Assembly (NCBI GenBank): GCA_035222895.1
Contig: JAVYIG010005291.1
Location: 1 to 64,000 of the forward strand
Length of the DNA: 64,000 bases
DNA from: Strongylocentrotus droebachiensis
Lineage: Eukaryota > Echinodermata > Echinoidea > Camarodonta > Strongylocentrotidae
Reading direction: 5' to 3'
Positions within the stretch are counted from its first letter, which is position 1. Every line of letters begins with the position of its first letter. Position numbers and translations under genes: made by a program. The notes beneath the pieces are model-generated. The model saw only the letters and a program-made list of their open reading frames with translations. It did not search any database and had not been told where the DNA came from. Below are positions 24,126-35,263 of this stretch, in pieces.

Positions 24126-24131
24126 GTTGGT

Positions 24132-25151
24132 CTAGAATGGTATTCTTATATATTTCTTGACAGCCTTCCTCAGTTTCACATCACTGATGATGAGAATACC
24201 CATTTTGCAGGACCATAAAAAGTACGAAAAATCATTTAGACATGCCAGAGTGTGGTAATCTCTTTCCTTCACGGTTCGCAACAGGTATGCAAATACTATT
24301 GACACGATTATCGTAACAAGGGCCGTTGTGACGAGGTAGACGACGTTGAAAAGACCTCTTCGTTTTGCACGGTTTCGAGCTCGGTCAACGCCCGGGTCGA
24401 CCCCCGGTTCTTTCTCAGAGCCAGTGCCAGTTCGGTCGAGATGGGCTAAGGCCATTGCGTCCACCCGACGATTCAATCGCGATTGCTTTACGGCAATGGA
24501 GACAAGGGCGAGGTTTAGGACGACCGTTATGACGACGGGAATTAAGATTAGACCTAGCAACAATTTGGCGTACCTAGGCGGTGATGTGTAGATCCTCGCG
24601 TTTGCATTCTCCGCTATTGAGCACAGGATGACACCGATGAACGGAAAATTCGTGATAGGTAGATCACAAATTGTGTTCAGTGACAGTATCCCGCATATCA
24701 GCAGTAGGAAAATGGTTCTCCGCGATGTAACAAGGTTATAGTATCTCAGAGGAAATTTGACGAAAATGAACTTGTTCAGAGCTATGGTGAAAAGTAGCCA
24801 GGCGGAGATGTTAAAACTCAACATGTATAAGAAGTGAATAAAATGGCAAATCGTAGGATGTAAATTAAAGCTGGTTTGATATGCATAAATAACTTCTAGA
24901 GCGTAAAAGACAGTGGCTGCCGCAATGTCAACAGATGCAAGGCTGTTGTAGAGTACTGTTCCAATTTGAGTGGAATCGAAATCACCTACTCGCGAAATAA
25001 CAAGGATTATGAAACTGTTAAGAATGGCTGCAATCACGAAATAAAACGATGAAATCACAAAACGTACGATAATGATAGTATGAAAATCTCCCTCTTCAAA
25101 TAGAGTTTCATTTGTAGAGTTACTTTTAATATAGTCAGCCATTGCTAACAT
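24132..25151 (-). CDS. Divergent class A-like GPCR (G3), 339 aa, intronless
   Basis: A seven-transmembrane receptor of a second subfamily (G3-G6). The start is the ATG at 25151 (MLAMADY), matching G6 where it is the only ATG available; ATG 25142 is a possible alternative. NST and NET sequons lie at the N-terminus. N45 is in TM1, D75 in TM2 (LASVD), C102 and C177 form the expected disulfide pair, and NKF is at 126-128 followed by VKFPLRYY. P205 is in TM5. Loop 3 is long and charged (SEKEPGVDPGVDRARNRAKRRG). TM7 has KMGILIISDVKLRKA with K316 in place of N of NPxxY. The LINE fragment abuts its stop codon, so the 3' UTR probably contains LINE sequence. Likely surface chemoreceptor. Confidence 0.9.
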   Translation of the reverse strand: MLAMADYIKSNSTNETLFEEGDFHTIIIVRFVISSFYFVIAAILNSFIILVISRVGDFDSTQIGTVLYNSLASVDIAAATVFYALEVIYAYQTSFNLHPTICHFIHFLYMLSFNISAWLLFTIALNKFIFVKFPLRYYNLVTSRRTIFLLLICGILSLNTICDLPITNFPFIGVILCSIAENANARIYTSPPRYAKLLLGLILIPVVITVVLNLALVSIAVKQSRLNRRVDAMALAHLDRTGTGSEKEPGVDPGVDRARNRAKRRGLFNVVYLVTTALVTIIVSIVFAYLLRTVKERDYHTLACLNDFSYFLWSCKMGILIISDVKLRKAVKKYIRIPF

Positions 25152-25250
25152 AGTTATAACGTTCCTGAAGGCTTTCAGATAACTGCTACGTTGAAATATT
25201 GACACAGAAAACGCACAAAGAGCGTCTGTTCAATTCCAGTCCTAAATATC

Positions 25251-25256
25251 TTTATA
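25251..25256 (-). promoter_or_regulatory. Candidate TATA box of G3
   Basis: TATAAA on the minus strand about 100 bp upstream of the start, within a flank shared with G4 and G5 (cctaaatatctttataggta). It is missing from G6. Confidence 0.45.
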
Positions 25257-25284
25257 GGTAAATTCATTCCGATAATGCTTATAT

Positions 25285-27097
25285 GAAATTAACTGTCGAC
25301 AATATTAAATCACTAGGATTAAAAGACTGTAAAATGTGCAACTGAGACGAAGAAACATGCTATTCGAACAGTTAAAATGTATAGGTTTCGGCGAAGATAT
25401 TAGTAAATAATTATCAGACGAAGAAACAGACGAACGAAATCATTAAATTGCCAGGTTCAAATGATGATATCGATGAATGTCACTTAGACTAACTAACGTT
25501 CCGTACGTTTGATTCAATTCTTCACGGAAAGTGGGATGCGACGAAGATAAAGGTTTTTTTCATTACTAGATTTCTTCTCCAAATAATTATTGTCGTGAAA
25601 CTCGTGATGTGGACTCGTGTTTACTTTAAAGAGAAGGTTGAATTCTGGAATGAGGTGAAAAATAATTTGTGACATCATTGTATTATGCAAGTGTGGAAGA
25701 ACATGAGATACAAAAATGTTCCCAAATAATTAATGTCGTGAAACTCGTGATGTGGACTCGTGTTTACTTGAAGTAACAGATCTAAAGCTTTTCGAGCTCC
25801 CTATAGTATACGACACGTTCCTAATGATTTCCTCACCACGTTGATGTAGTTGCCATGACGACAACCGACATCAAATGAAAACATTTGCTGATGGATGCAA
25901 CTTTGAAGCGTTGGCCAATCCTCGTGTCAAACTTGGATGTTTATTGTGAGAAGTGATAAAAAGGCAATATGGTTAACACATTCACTTGAGTTTGATGAGG
26001 GTGCATGTTCATGCATTTATTAGGGTCAGCAACATGTCTTCCACTACAAATTCATGCTTAAAATAATCACTCACATCACACAGGAATAGGCTCATCACCA
26101 GGTTGACAGACTAATAGATAAATCTAGAGTATCACAGAATACGACTGATTTATCGATCAGACATATCACGCCATACTCAATAAATGATATGTATTTTCAA
26201 GTAAGTGACGTACATATCGCCAATCTACAAATATCATGTTCGTGTTAAAGGAGAATGAAACCCATCAGATATTATCTGAAAGTCTTATTCAAAATTCTAA
26301 GTTCTAGCTGCTAAGTTTTGTTTGTTTAAGATAATGATGTCAGAGTAGTTCAACTTGTGATGTACCCCCTAAGCTTTATACCTATTTTAGCTACAATGGA
26401 GGATACTCGCCTGTGAAATGCAGCTATAACAAAGGTTCCTTAATAATAGACCATTTCGGTAATGTATTCAAATGAATGGATATTTCCCCATAACGTATTG
26501 TGACAAGATATTTGAATCAGCTGTTTCAAACAGTTGAGCACTTTCTGTTGTTAAGCAACATTTTGCATGCATAATGTGGTGCTTGGTCAGGCAAAGCTTC
26601 GCCAATTATTCAAAAGAGGGACAAAGGCGTACATAGAACTTCTGATGGCTGCTTCTTGCATCGATGGCTCTGGTTGTATAATAATGCAACACCATATAGA
26701 GGTCATTCGTTCAAAAGTGTAAACATCCATTGAGACGAATGTTGGATAAGTGTTCACGAAAGTTATGTCATCATTATTCATTTATGTCCTGACAGGAAAT
26801 GTTATGATACCTAGGTGGAAGTATTATTTTAAAAGGGCAAACATAAGGTATTCATAAAGTATCTCCATCACTTTGCCAGTGATAATTTTACAATGCGCAA
26901 ATTGAGAATTCTCCATGTTTATAATAGCTGTTGATATTTGGCGGTTACCTTTACATGCGCTATCTCCGAGGTGGTTTACTGTTAAAGAATCAAACAGGGA
27001 CAACTTCATAATAGTTTATTATGATATGTACTTAGTGTGGATTATATTTGGAGTTCCATAATATCATGACGAGGATTTAAATGTTCCCAAGTTGACC
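25285..27097. repeat. Partial duplicate of G1-G2 spacer
   Basis: Homologous to 14330-16510 but shortened. It contains two copies of the aactcgtgatgtggactcgt segment where block A has one. No gene. It joins the G3-type 5' flank at about 25281-25292 through gaaattaac. Confidence 0.8.
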
Positions 27098-27585
27098 TTA
27101 ATAACACATTACTCGCAAACGCTTTTTGGCTGCTCTTCGTAACTTTACATTACTCATTACGAGAACACCCAGTTTACTCTACCAGAGAAAATTTGAGATA
27201 TCACTAAAAACTAAGATTGCGTCAAAATGTGTATATTCTGGCCGTACTAACAACAATAACGGATGTATATTTGCTACCAGTAGTAAGAGAACGGCTACGT
27301 TTACAAGATATATAACATTCAGAAACCCTCTTATAGTTTTGCCCGGTTTCGGTCTTGCTCGGCTCTAGATTCCTCAACACTTTGCTCTGATTTAGTATGG
27401 ACCATCACAGCTATACACGATGGTTAAACCTGGCCTGTTTAATGGCTACTGCAACGAGCGCGAATTGCAGGAGGACTATCGCGACGATGGGTATAGATAA
27501 TCCAAATAGAACGACCCCGGAGTAGAGAAAAAACAGTAAAATTGTTGCTCCGGCCGGTCGAAAAATACCAGAGATTGTGCAATCC
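27098..27585 (-). pseudogene. Broken copy of G2 (C-terminal half)
   Basis: Homologous to the last 160 or so codons of G2. A TAG replaces the second tryptophan codon of the TM7 LWWSK motif (27179-27181), and small indels shift the frame near 27340 and 27415. Homology stops abruptly at cctgaagta near 27585, so the N-terminal half is missing. Unrelated DNA (27586-27717) follows before the G2 5' flank resumes. Confidence 0.9.
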
Positions 27586-28205
27586 CTGAAGTATCGCAGT
27601 AGCATACGAAACGTCGTGATCATTTAGATTCCTTATTGACCACATTGCGAGACAAACGAATATCACTAGCGATATTATTTTCGATACTATATCCGCAATG
27701 AGTAATATATTTAGCATTAAGAACTACCGTGTTTGTTAAACGCATGTCTTTCTCTTTATAGAGATTTGACATGTAATTTTCTTTTGTTGAGATTTGACAT
27801 GTTATGGGTTTGACTGTTTTGAAGTGTCACAATATCTGTTTGTTTAGTATAATATTCTCCCGCTGACATACCTATTGATACTTGGTGGAAATTGGCTCAT
27901 CAATTTGAAAGACGGTGAATCGTGGTTTATCATAATCTCAATTGATGGGAAGTAGTTAAACATTATTGTGATCGAGGCAAAAAAAATCACGGACCTCGAG
28001 TATTGCGTTAAAAACCTTCAGCCGTCAGGGTTTTTTTTATTTTTGTTTATTGTTAAATCATTTTTTTTAAATAAATTATATGAATCATAATAATAATACT
28101 GTATGCCAAAAAATAGGTATCACAGAATATTTGTTTACATATTATTATCATTTGTATCATAACAGAAAAAACACAACTGATAAACAATCCAACTTGTTAT
28201 TCAAA
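27586..28205. other. Replacement DNA plus G2 5' flank
   Basis: 27586-27717 has no match in the other G2 copies. 27718-28205 is the usual G2 upstream flank. No gene. Confidence 0.5.
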
Positions 28206-28440
28206 TATAGAGGTGTCGTGGTCTAGTGGATACGGCACTGGACTGCGGATCACATGGTTTACGGGTCGGGTCCCACCACTTTTGCCACACTCGACCCAGG
28301 TGAGGTAAATTACCTGGCAGGAATTGATTCCTTGAGACGCTAGAGCGCCATGATAGCGGCCATGCTAAAGCCGGGGTAATAACCGTGGAGCACAAGGAGT
28401 GTACTGTCTGACAGACATGAGCACTGTACAAGAACCCATC
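28206..28440 (+). mobile_element. tRNA-derived SINE
   Basis: A near-identical paralogue of the SINE at 18483, at the same position in the duplicated flank. Confidence 0.8.
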
Positions 28441-28511
28441 ATAATTATATATTGTATATACACCAATTATTGATAGAATAGACGAATGAGGGTACTAAAT
28501 AATAAAGAATA

Positions 28512-28945
28512 ATGTTGGCATTAAATCCAAAGAAATTCCAGGTCATAACTGTCTCCAGGAAGAAGACCAAGTATGTCCATCAGTATTCCCTAAATGGAGA
28601 AATCTTGGAGTCTGTGTCAGCTGCCAAATACTTTGGCATTACTCTCTCTGCTGGCCTCAACTGGACTCAGCATTGTGTCTGCCACCTGCAAGAAGGCAAA
28701 CAACACCCTAGCCTTTCTTAGAAGGAACCTGCGTGTCAACTCCAATCAGCTTAAGACTACTGCATGCCAGGCTCTCGTTCGCCCTCTTCTTGAGTACGGG
28801 AGTGTTGTCTGGGATCCATACACCATCAGATGTCTAAACCAGTTGGAGATGGTCCAGAGACGTGCAGCGAGATATGTTCTCAACCGCTATCATCATACAT
28901 CTAGCGTCTCTGACATGCTGAGTCAACTTGGATGGACCTATCTTG
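28512..28945 (+). mobile_element. LINE reverse transcriptase fragment (second family)
   Basis: The plus strand reads LNPKKFQVITVSRKK, YSLNGEILESVSAAKYFGIT and GLNWTQH. After a frameshift near 28680 it reads KANNTLAFLRRNLR, ALVRPLLEYGSVVWDP, LEMVQRRAARYVLNRY and SVSDMLSQLGW. This is the C-terminal part of a non-LTR reverse transcriptase of a different family from the L2-like copies. It ends exactly where duplicated block X begins. Confidence 0.85.
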
Positions 28946-30860
28946 TGTCACAAGAAGACACAATTTTTCCCAAACAACAATTTGGATACATAGGGACATG
29001 TTATCAGGAATATTTCTTTTGCAGCTATCGAAAGGTCGCGGCTTCTTAATGCAATTTTGGGATTTTAAACAGATTTAATGGATATTAGACATTTTAATGT
29101 CCAAACTCCAAGAATTTTGGCAAGCCTGAACTTGTTTATTATATTGCTGTTATTTCTTTTATGTCTGATCTTCCATTGTATCATTTCACTGAAGTTTCAT
29201 TTCAAATTTATATCATGATGTATATCTGTATACTATATCTCATTTCATTGCAATCCATGAGTTATATATATTGTTGCAATATATCACATATTATTTGTTT
29301 ATACATGTATAATACATGTATGTGAAGGAGTGTTTCATGTAATTTCCAGTATGAATACCACTTCCGATTTTTGCGGTATGTTTTGCTTGCTAGCGATATG
29401 TAATGGAACTTTTTATCAATGTAGGCGTATAACTTTTTATGAAACAAGTTCTGGAGGTTTGTAATTGAATACTCATTATCATATTTATTAAGAAAGGCAG
29501 TACATGTACATGTAGATGCTTATAATTCTAAATCTTTAGTAATATTGTTGTTACTGAACTTTTAGATGCCCTGTGTATACCGTTTGTGTATATGGGGAAA
29601 CTGTTATGTGCCTTCAAATGTCAAATTTATTGTGTTTATTGTATTTTTATGGAATTTCGTGTAGATGAATAGAAATTAGAAGAGAATAGGAATGAGCAAG
29701 AAATGTTCAAAGGCAGAAGTAGAAGACAAACAGTTCATGTATTTTTGTATTAATGGAAACTAATATGCATTGATTGAGTCCTCTGGCTTGCTTAGAGTTT
29801 GTTAGAAATACTACCCTTTTGGAAAGTCAACAAATAATAATAGTGATGATGATAATTTAAATGAGTTGATTATTATATCTCCTTTGGGATTATTGGTGAT
29901 AAACTACTGGCAGTATGACTGTTCTCTGGCTATATATCACCACTATGAAACAAATAACCACACATCAAAAATAAGGGTTGTGTACAGCATTTTTAAAAGA
30001 AATATTTGTGTACTAAATTGGGAGAGTATATATGTATCCATTAAATTGTAGTCCCACAGAATGTGTGTGATTATGGCATGCATACAAGTAAGTTAAAATT
30101 AATTAAATTGTTACGCAATCCTTTAGTAACAAGGTGACATTTTCATACTAAACAAATGGAAATGCTAAATTAACATAACATGTTCTCTCACACTCGATCC
30201 AAATTTCTGTATCTCTATCTCTAATCTTCCTCCTTTCTTTCCTTTTTATTAAAATCATTATGATATTCACATGAATACCTAAAAGATGCCCTTCAAGTAG
30301 ATTAGTATTAACTCATAATTTTAAGGTCCATGTAGTATCTATTAATTTAAATTGAATCATAAAAGGTGAGATATGTAATCATCTTTTTTTTATAATGCTA
30401 TCTTAAGATATATATATTGGAATTTCTCTTGTTTACTATTTAGCTACATGCATATGTCGTTATTAACCAGGCCTGCTAGTAGAGAAATCTTTGGTTAATT
30501 CAACAATAAAATTGTGTTTTTATGAAATGTCTTTTAAATTTGACGGATATTGCACTCCGATACGTTTATAGCAAACTGACAGATGTGTGGTATCATTCAA
30601 TAGACTTTTTTGCCTGTTATGTAAAATGACATTCAGCATGACATCAATTCTTGTTTTAAAAGGTTTGTAATTCAATGCCATATAAGTATAGAACGAAGTT
30701 ATACTTTAAAGAATGATTTCTTGCAGAATTAATGTTTTCTATTCTTTTCATTCTTGATTCAGTTTTCAGATGCTCAATAAATATCTTTATTGATGATTGT
30801 TATCCACTGTACACCTAATATTCAATGATTCTCTGGCTGATTTTTTTCTTTCTTTTTATT
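28941..30860. repeat. Segmental duplication block X, copy 2
   Basis: Duplicate of 8701-10640 (offset close to 20.2 kb), including the AATAAA at 30776. There is no kelch exon upstream, so this is the derived copy. No gene. Confidence 0.85.
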
Positions 30861-30867
30861 AGGTAAG

Positions 30868-31112
30868 TTGGATTTAAACGTGGGTTGAGATTAATGCGTG
30901 GAAAGTGTGATAAAGTTATATCCAGAGTGTATCGAAATTAAGGTTAATACTCGGAACATTTTATTTTCTCCGTAATTAAAATGTCACAACATCGGATTTA
31001 AACGTGGGTTGAGATTAATGCGTGGAAAGTGTAATAGAGATATCATGAGTGTATATCGAAAGTAAAGGTTAATACTCGGAACATTTCTCCAGAATTACAA
31101 TTTCACAATATC
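30868..31112. repeat. Tandem duplication, about 123-bp unit x2
   Basis: Copy of the pair at 10663-10910; the second unit carries extra substitutions and a deletion. Confidence 0.8.
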
Positions 31113-33062
31113 GGGACGATTATGGACGCGGATCTTTTCAGTCGCTTACAAGTAACACCAAAGTCGCAGCCAGAAGATGTATCGTCGGTATAAACCTTTC
31201 TTTGAGGTACCAGATCGTCGCCCTGAGATACGCCGTTTCACCCTCTGGGTACAAGGACGGGGTCCCCGATTGATACACGTCTGTAAAAACCCGATTACAC
31301 ACACACACACACACACACAAAGTCACCGCATTTGGTTTTCTTTCTAAAGACTTTCCTTCTGCCTGTTTTTGAATACTATTTTGTATTTTAAGTAGCGTAA
31401 AGTCACATGAAGACTGAGAGGACAATATCGAAAATGATTCACTCTTCACACGATGTCAGCCAGATTTATTCTGAATGATGGCATGACAAATCTAAAAACG
31501 AACAGGGGGCCGTTGAGGCATTAACAAAAAAAAAACAAAAAAAAATCGATTCTACCACCACCTACAATGTATAATGATGGCATCTCCCCCACCCCCTCCA
31601 CCGCTTCTGGCGTCTGTAATACGCGTTGAATTCTTAACACCCCACCTTCTTCTCTTGACTCATGATACTAATACAAAAGACCAGTGCAATTAAAAATGGT
31701 ATTTATTAAAGCGATCGCATGTCGCAATTAACATCAAATGGAATAATGCACATTGTAGCAATCATTGAAAATAGTACATGCATTAAAAACTTGAATGGAT
31801 ACTATAACTATAACAATAAATAGGCCTACATTTAATTGTTCCATAATGTCCATAATTACAAATGTAAATGAATTATAGATGAATGGTCGTAAAACAAGAA
31901 AATGTTCATCGTTGTCAGCGTAACTTAATTTAATTTTTAGTATCATTTAGTCATTCAGGTTGAATAAACATAAAATACAAATTTGAACTGGCAATCGTAT
32001 TACAGAACTAGCCGGCTTAGACAAGTAATATTAGGGACTTTTAGATTCGCACGAAGACAATAGGTCTATGCTACGATCGACGTCCTTTTAAAGCACTGCC
32101 GTGAATGGAAGTACCACGTATCAGTCCACGCAAATCTAAAAGTCCCTAATACTCCGGCTTTAACGGAGCAGCCTCAATAAAGCGCAACAGCGTCTAATAA
32201 ACTTTTTTTCTATCAGGTACCCATTTACCTCACCTGGGTGAAGAGTTGACTGAGGTTTTGCCACAGGACGTTTATGCTATAGCAGGAGCTCGAACCCTGT
32301 ACCTTATGATCCACAGTCTAGTGACTGTATATCATTAAAGTGGACATTCAAAGGAAATCACAGGTATGTCAACTAATTTATCACTAGAAACTGGTAAGCT
32401 AACAGATGGCCATCGTACAAGTTTTAGGTCAACTACATATAAAATAAAAATGCTATAGCATCTGGGATATACGAGAGATTCGCCAGAAAAATAACGATGT
32501 GATGGCATTTCAAACGATTCAAAAGGGGATATGAAACCGATTCTGATAACTAAAATCTTTTGTTTGTAAATACACATGATAGGAGTTAATTAACAATCAA
32601 AGAAATCAGACTTTCAAATTGAAAAAAACCCGGAATGATATTAAGGACGGCATTTGTTCCCTCTTGAAACGCCGAACATACCGCGGTGTGTGCAGCTGAA
32701 TATGGCGTCTATTTTGTTTACAAGCGACAGATTCCTTTATTTTTTTTATTTACTTCAAATGTTTCCAATTAAGCATTAAATTTTGATAACCTTGTCGAAT
32801 CAAAGTTTCAATTTTGCAATAATGAAAATAAAGTTATTTTATAAAATCAATGAATATCTACTTTAACGAAAATAATGAGAGGGAATATGTTAACGATAAA
32901 GCACAGAAAAGCAAATAGACAATCGTAATTACGTATATTCCTCTCTTATTTGGTTGAAAAACTCTTTATCAAGTCTCATCACTTAAGGATTTTAAAAATC
33001 GCTTGCTGGGGGCAGCAGTGCTATATTAACTTTGTACCAATTCTACTAAAGATTATATACCA
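31113..33062. repeat. 3' flank of G1', duplicate of 10911-12930
   Basis: Carries the CA run (31298), the small MITE (32031-32149) and the minus-strand SINE (32216-32331) at the same places as the first copy. No gene seen. Confidence 0.8.
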
Positions 33063-34097
33063 TCAAACTTGTAGACTTCTAACTTTAATCTTACAGTATG
33101 TTACCGATAAATAATTTGTGGCTGCTTTTCGCATCTTCACATCACTGATGATCAGAACACCAACCTTAGATAACCACAACAGCTTCGGAATATCATACGC
33201 GAATAGAACTGCCTTAATATAGCTCACACTGCCTGGCTGAAAGAAGAAAATTAAAGAAATTATGCCCGTCGAAATAAGTAGAATTGAAGCTGTGTTTAGA
33301 AGGTAAAGAACGTTTAGAAGGCCTCTGCGTTTTACACGGTTCCGATCACGTTCGGATCGAGTTTCCTTTTTACTTTGGTCAGGTTGAGTAGGAACCATCA
33401 CCGCTACCCGACGATTTGACCTAGCCTGTTTCACGGCCACGGTAATGAGTGCAAAGTTTAGTAGGACTGTTGCGACGATGGGTATAGAGAAGTCGAGTAG
33501 GTTGAAAACGATGTAGATAAATAGGCCAGATCTTGTGGTGATTCTGCCAAACGATCGCGAAATACTAGATACAGAACAACGACCAATGTCCGCAAATGGA
33601 AAACCCTCAAAGGGTAAAAGACCAATTACACCTAGGGAGAGAATCCCGCCTGCAACGAGAAACCCCACCACTCGACGCTTTGTCACCATGCTGTAGTACC
33701 TCAAAGGATACTTGATGAAGAGGAATTTGTTCAAAGCAACTGCACATAATATCCAGGCAGACACTTCAAAACAGAAGAAACACGTGGCCCCAAGCGTCAT
33801 GCAGGCATCAGCATCGATATCAAAATACTGGCCCAAAATGAATGCAGAACTTACGACGTTGTATAGGAGTGACAACACGATATCTTGATAAGCGAGAAGT
33901 TTGTAGAGATATTTGTCGATCTGGATGAAATCGAGGTCGCGATCACTTGCAAGGACTGCGATGATGAAAATGTTGAGAGCCACTTCGATCACACTAGAAA
34001 ACTGCAAACTGAACAGTCGAGCTACATCGACGTTGTTGATGGTTGAACTTTCATCCTGTCCAGCAGAATAATTTGAGCTGTTTGTTATTTCTGCCAT
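33063..34097 (-). CDS. Divergent class A-like GPCR (G1'), 344 aa, intronless
   Basis: Paralogue of G1, same length, with about 22 amino-acid differences counted by eye. The start is the ATG at 34097 (MAEIT). It keeps N42, D72, C99, NKF 123-125, IKYPLRY, C174, P206 and KVGVL 311-315. Six of its differences from G1 fall within residues 103-112 at the extracellular end of TM3 (LGATCFFCFEV against LAPTSFFCLQL), while long flanking stretches are identical. The frame is open further upstream without a better start. Likely a recent duplicate with altered ligand contacts. Confidence 0.9.
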   Translation of the reverse strand: MAEITNSSNYSAGQDESSTINNVDVARLFSLQFSSVIEVALNIFIIAVLASDRDLDFIQIDKYLYKLLAYQDIVLSLLYNVVSSAFILGQYFDIDADACMTLGATCFFCFEVSAWILCAVALNKFLFIKYPLRYYSMVTKRRVVGFLVAGGILSLGVIGLLPFEGFPFADIGRCSVSSISRSFGRITTRSGLFIYIVFNLLDFSIPIVATVLLNFALITVAVKQARSNRRVAVMVPTQPDQSKKETRSERDRNRVKRRGLLNVLYLLNTASILLISTGIISLIFFFQPGSVSYIKAVLFAYDIPKLLWLSKVGVLIISDVKMRKAATNYLSVTYCKIKVRSLQV

Positions 34098-34187
34098 GTT
34101 ATTGTCCAACTTGATACGATTGCGTGAAGAAATGGAACAAATCTGCAAGACTCTCCAACTCGTATACAGACCTTGTTGGCTTCGGTA

Positions 34188-34193
34188 ATTATA
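34188..34193 (-). promoter_or_regulatory. Candidate TATA box of G1'
   Basis: TATAAT at the same distance from the start codon as in G1. Confidence 0.35.
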
Positions 34194-34199
34194 GTAAGA

Positions 34200-35263
34200 G
34201 CAAAATGCGTTATTTGAGTCCTTGGACGTCACTATTTCAGTTACAGTTGTACATTCTTTATGTAGTTGTCATTTTGGAAAACGTGCTGAACAATCTCACC
34301 TTTACAAAACGCACAAAGAAGTCTGCTTCTTGCAAGCAAATGTAAAATTCTTAGGTTTACATGAAGATATATGTGAACTTCAGCCTAGGAAATACGCCGT
34401 CAAAACTGATAAAATCTTAAGGTTCAGATGAAGATACTGATAAACATTGGGCAAAGAAATTAACGGTCGACAATATTAAATCACTATGAATAAAAGACTG
34501 TAAAATGTGCAAATGAGACGAAGAAACATGCTATTCGAACTGTTAAAATGTATAGGTTTCGGTGAAGATATTAGTAAATAATTATCAGACGAAGAAACAG
34601 ACGAACGCAATCATAAAATCGTCAGGTTCAAATGATGATATCGATGAATGTCAATTAGACTAACTAACGTTCCGTACGTTTGATTCAATTCTTCACGGAA
34701 AGTGGGATGCGACGAAGATAAAGGTTTTTTCATTACTAGATTTCTTCTCCAAATAATTATTGTCGTGAAAAGAGAAGGTTGAATTCTGGGATGAGTTGAA
34801 AATAATTTGTGACATCACTGTATTATGCAAGTGTGGAAGAACATGAGATAAAAAATGTTCCCAAATAATTAATGTCGTGAAACTCGTGATGTGGACTCGT
34901 GTTTCATTGAAGTAACAAATATACAGCTTTTCAAGCTCCCTATAGTTTACGACACGTTCCTAATGATTTCCTCACCACGTTGATGTAGTTGCCATGACGA
35001 CAACCGACATAACATGAACAATAATTTGTGGCATCATTGTATTATGCAAGTGTGGAAGAACATAAGATAAAAAATGTTCCCTGAAAAGCATGGCTCTTCA
35101 AATGCCTTGATATTCTAAATATGGCATGTAACATCATATAAATCGGGACGAATTTTTATGCCACGTGTTCGCGTAGTCCCACATAATTATTATCATGAAA
35201 CTCGTGATGTGGACTCGTGTTTACTAGAAGTAACAAATCTAAAGCTTTTCAAGCTCCCTATAA
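34200..35263. repeat. Spacer with amplified short repeat
   Basis: Homologous to 14070-14700. The segment with aactcgtgatgtggactcgt occurs near 34880 and again near 35200, plus a truncated start near 34765, against one copy in block A. No gene. Confidence 0.65.

Noticed and set aside
24346..24591. Plus-strand frames of about 80 codons (RPLRFARFRARSTPGS...) opposite loop 3 of G3-G6
   Set aside because: Antisense shadows of the conserved, arginine-rich loop 3 coding region.
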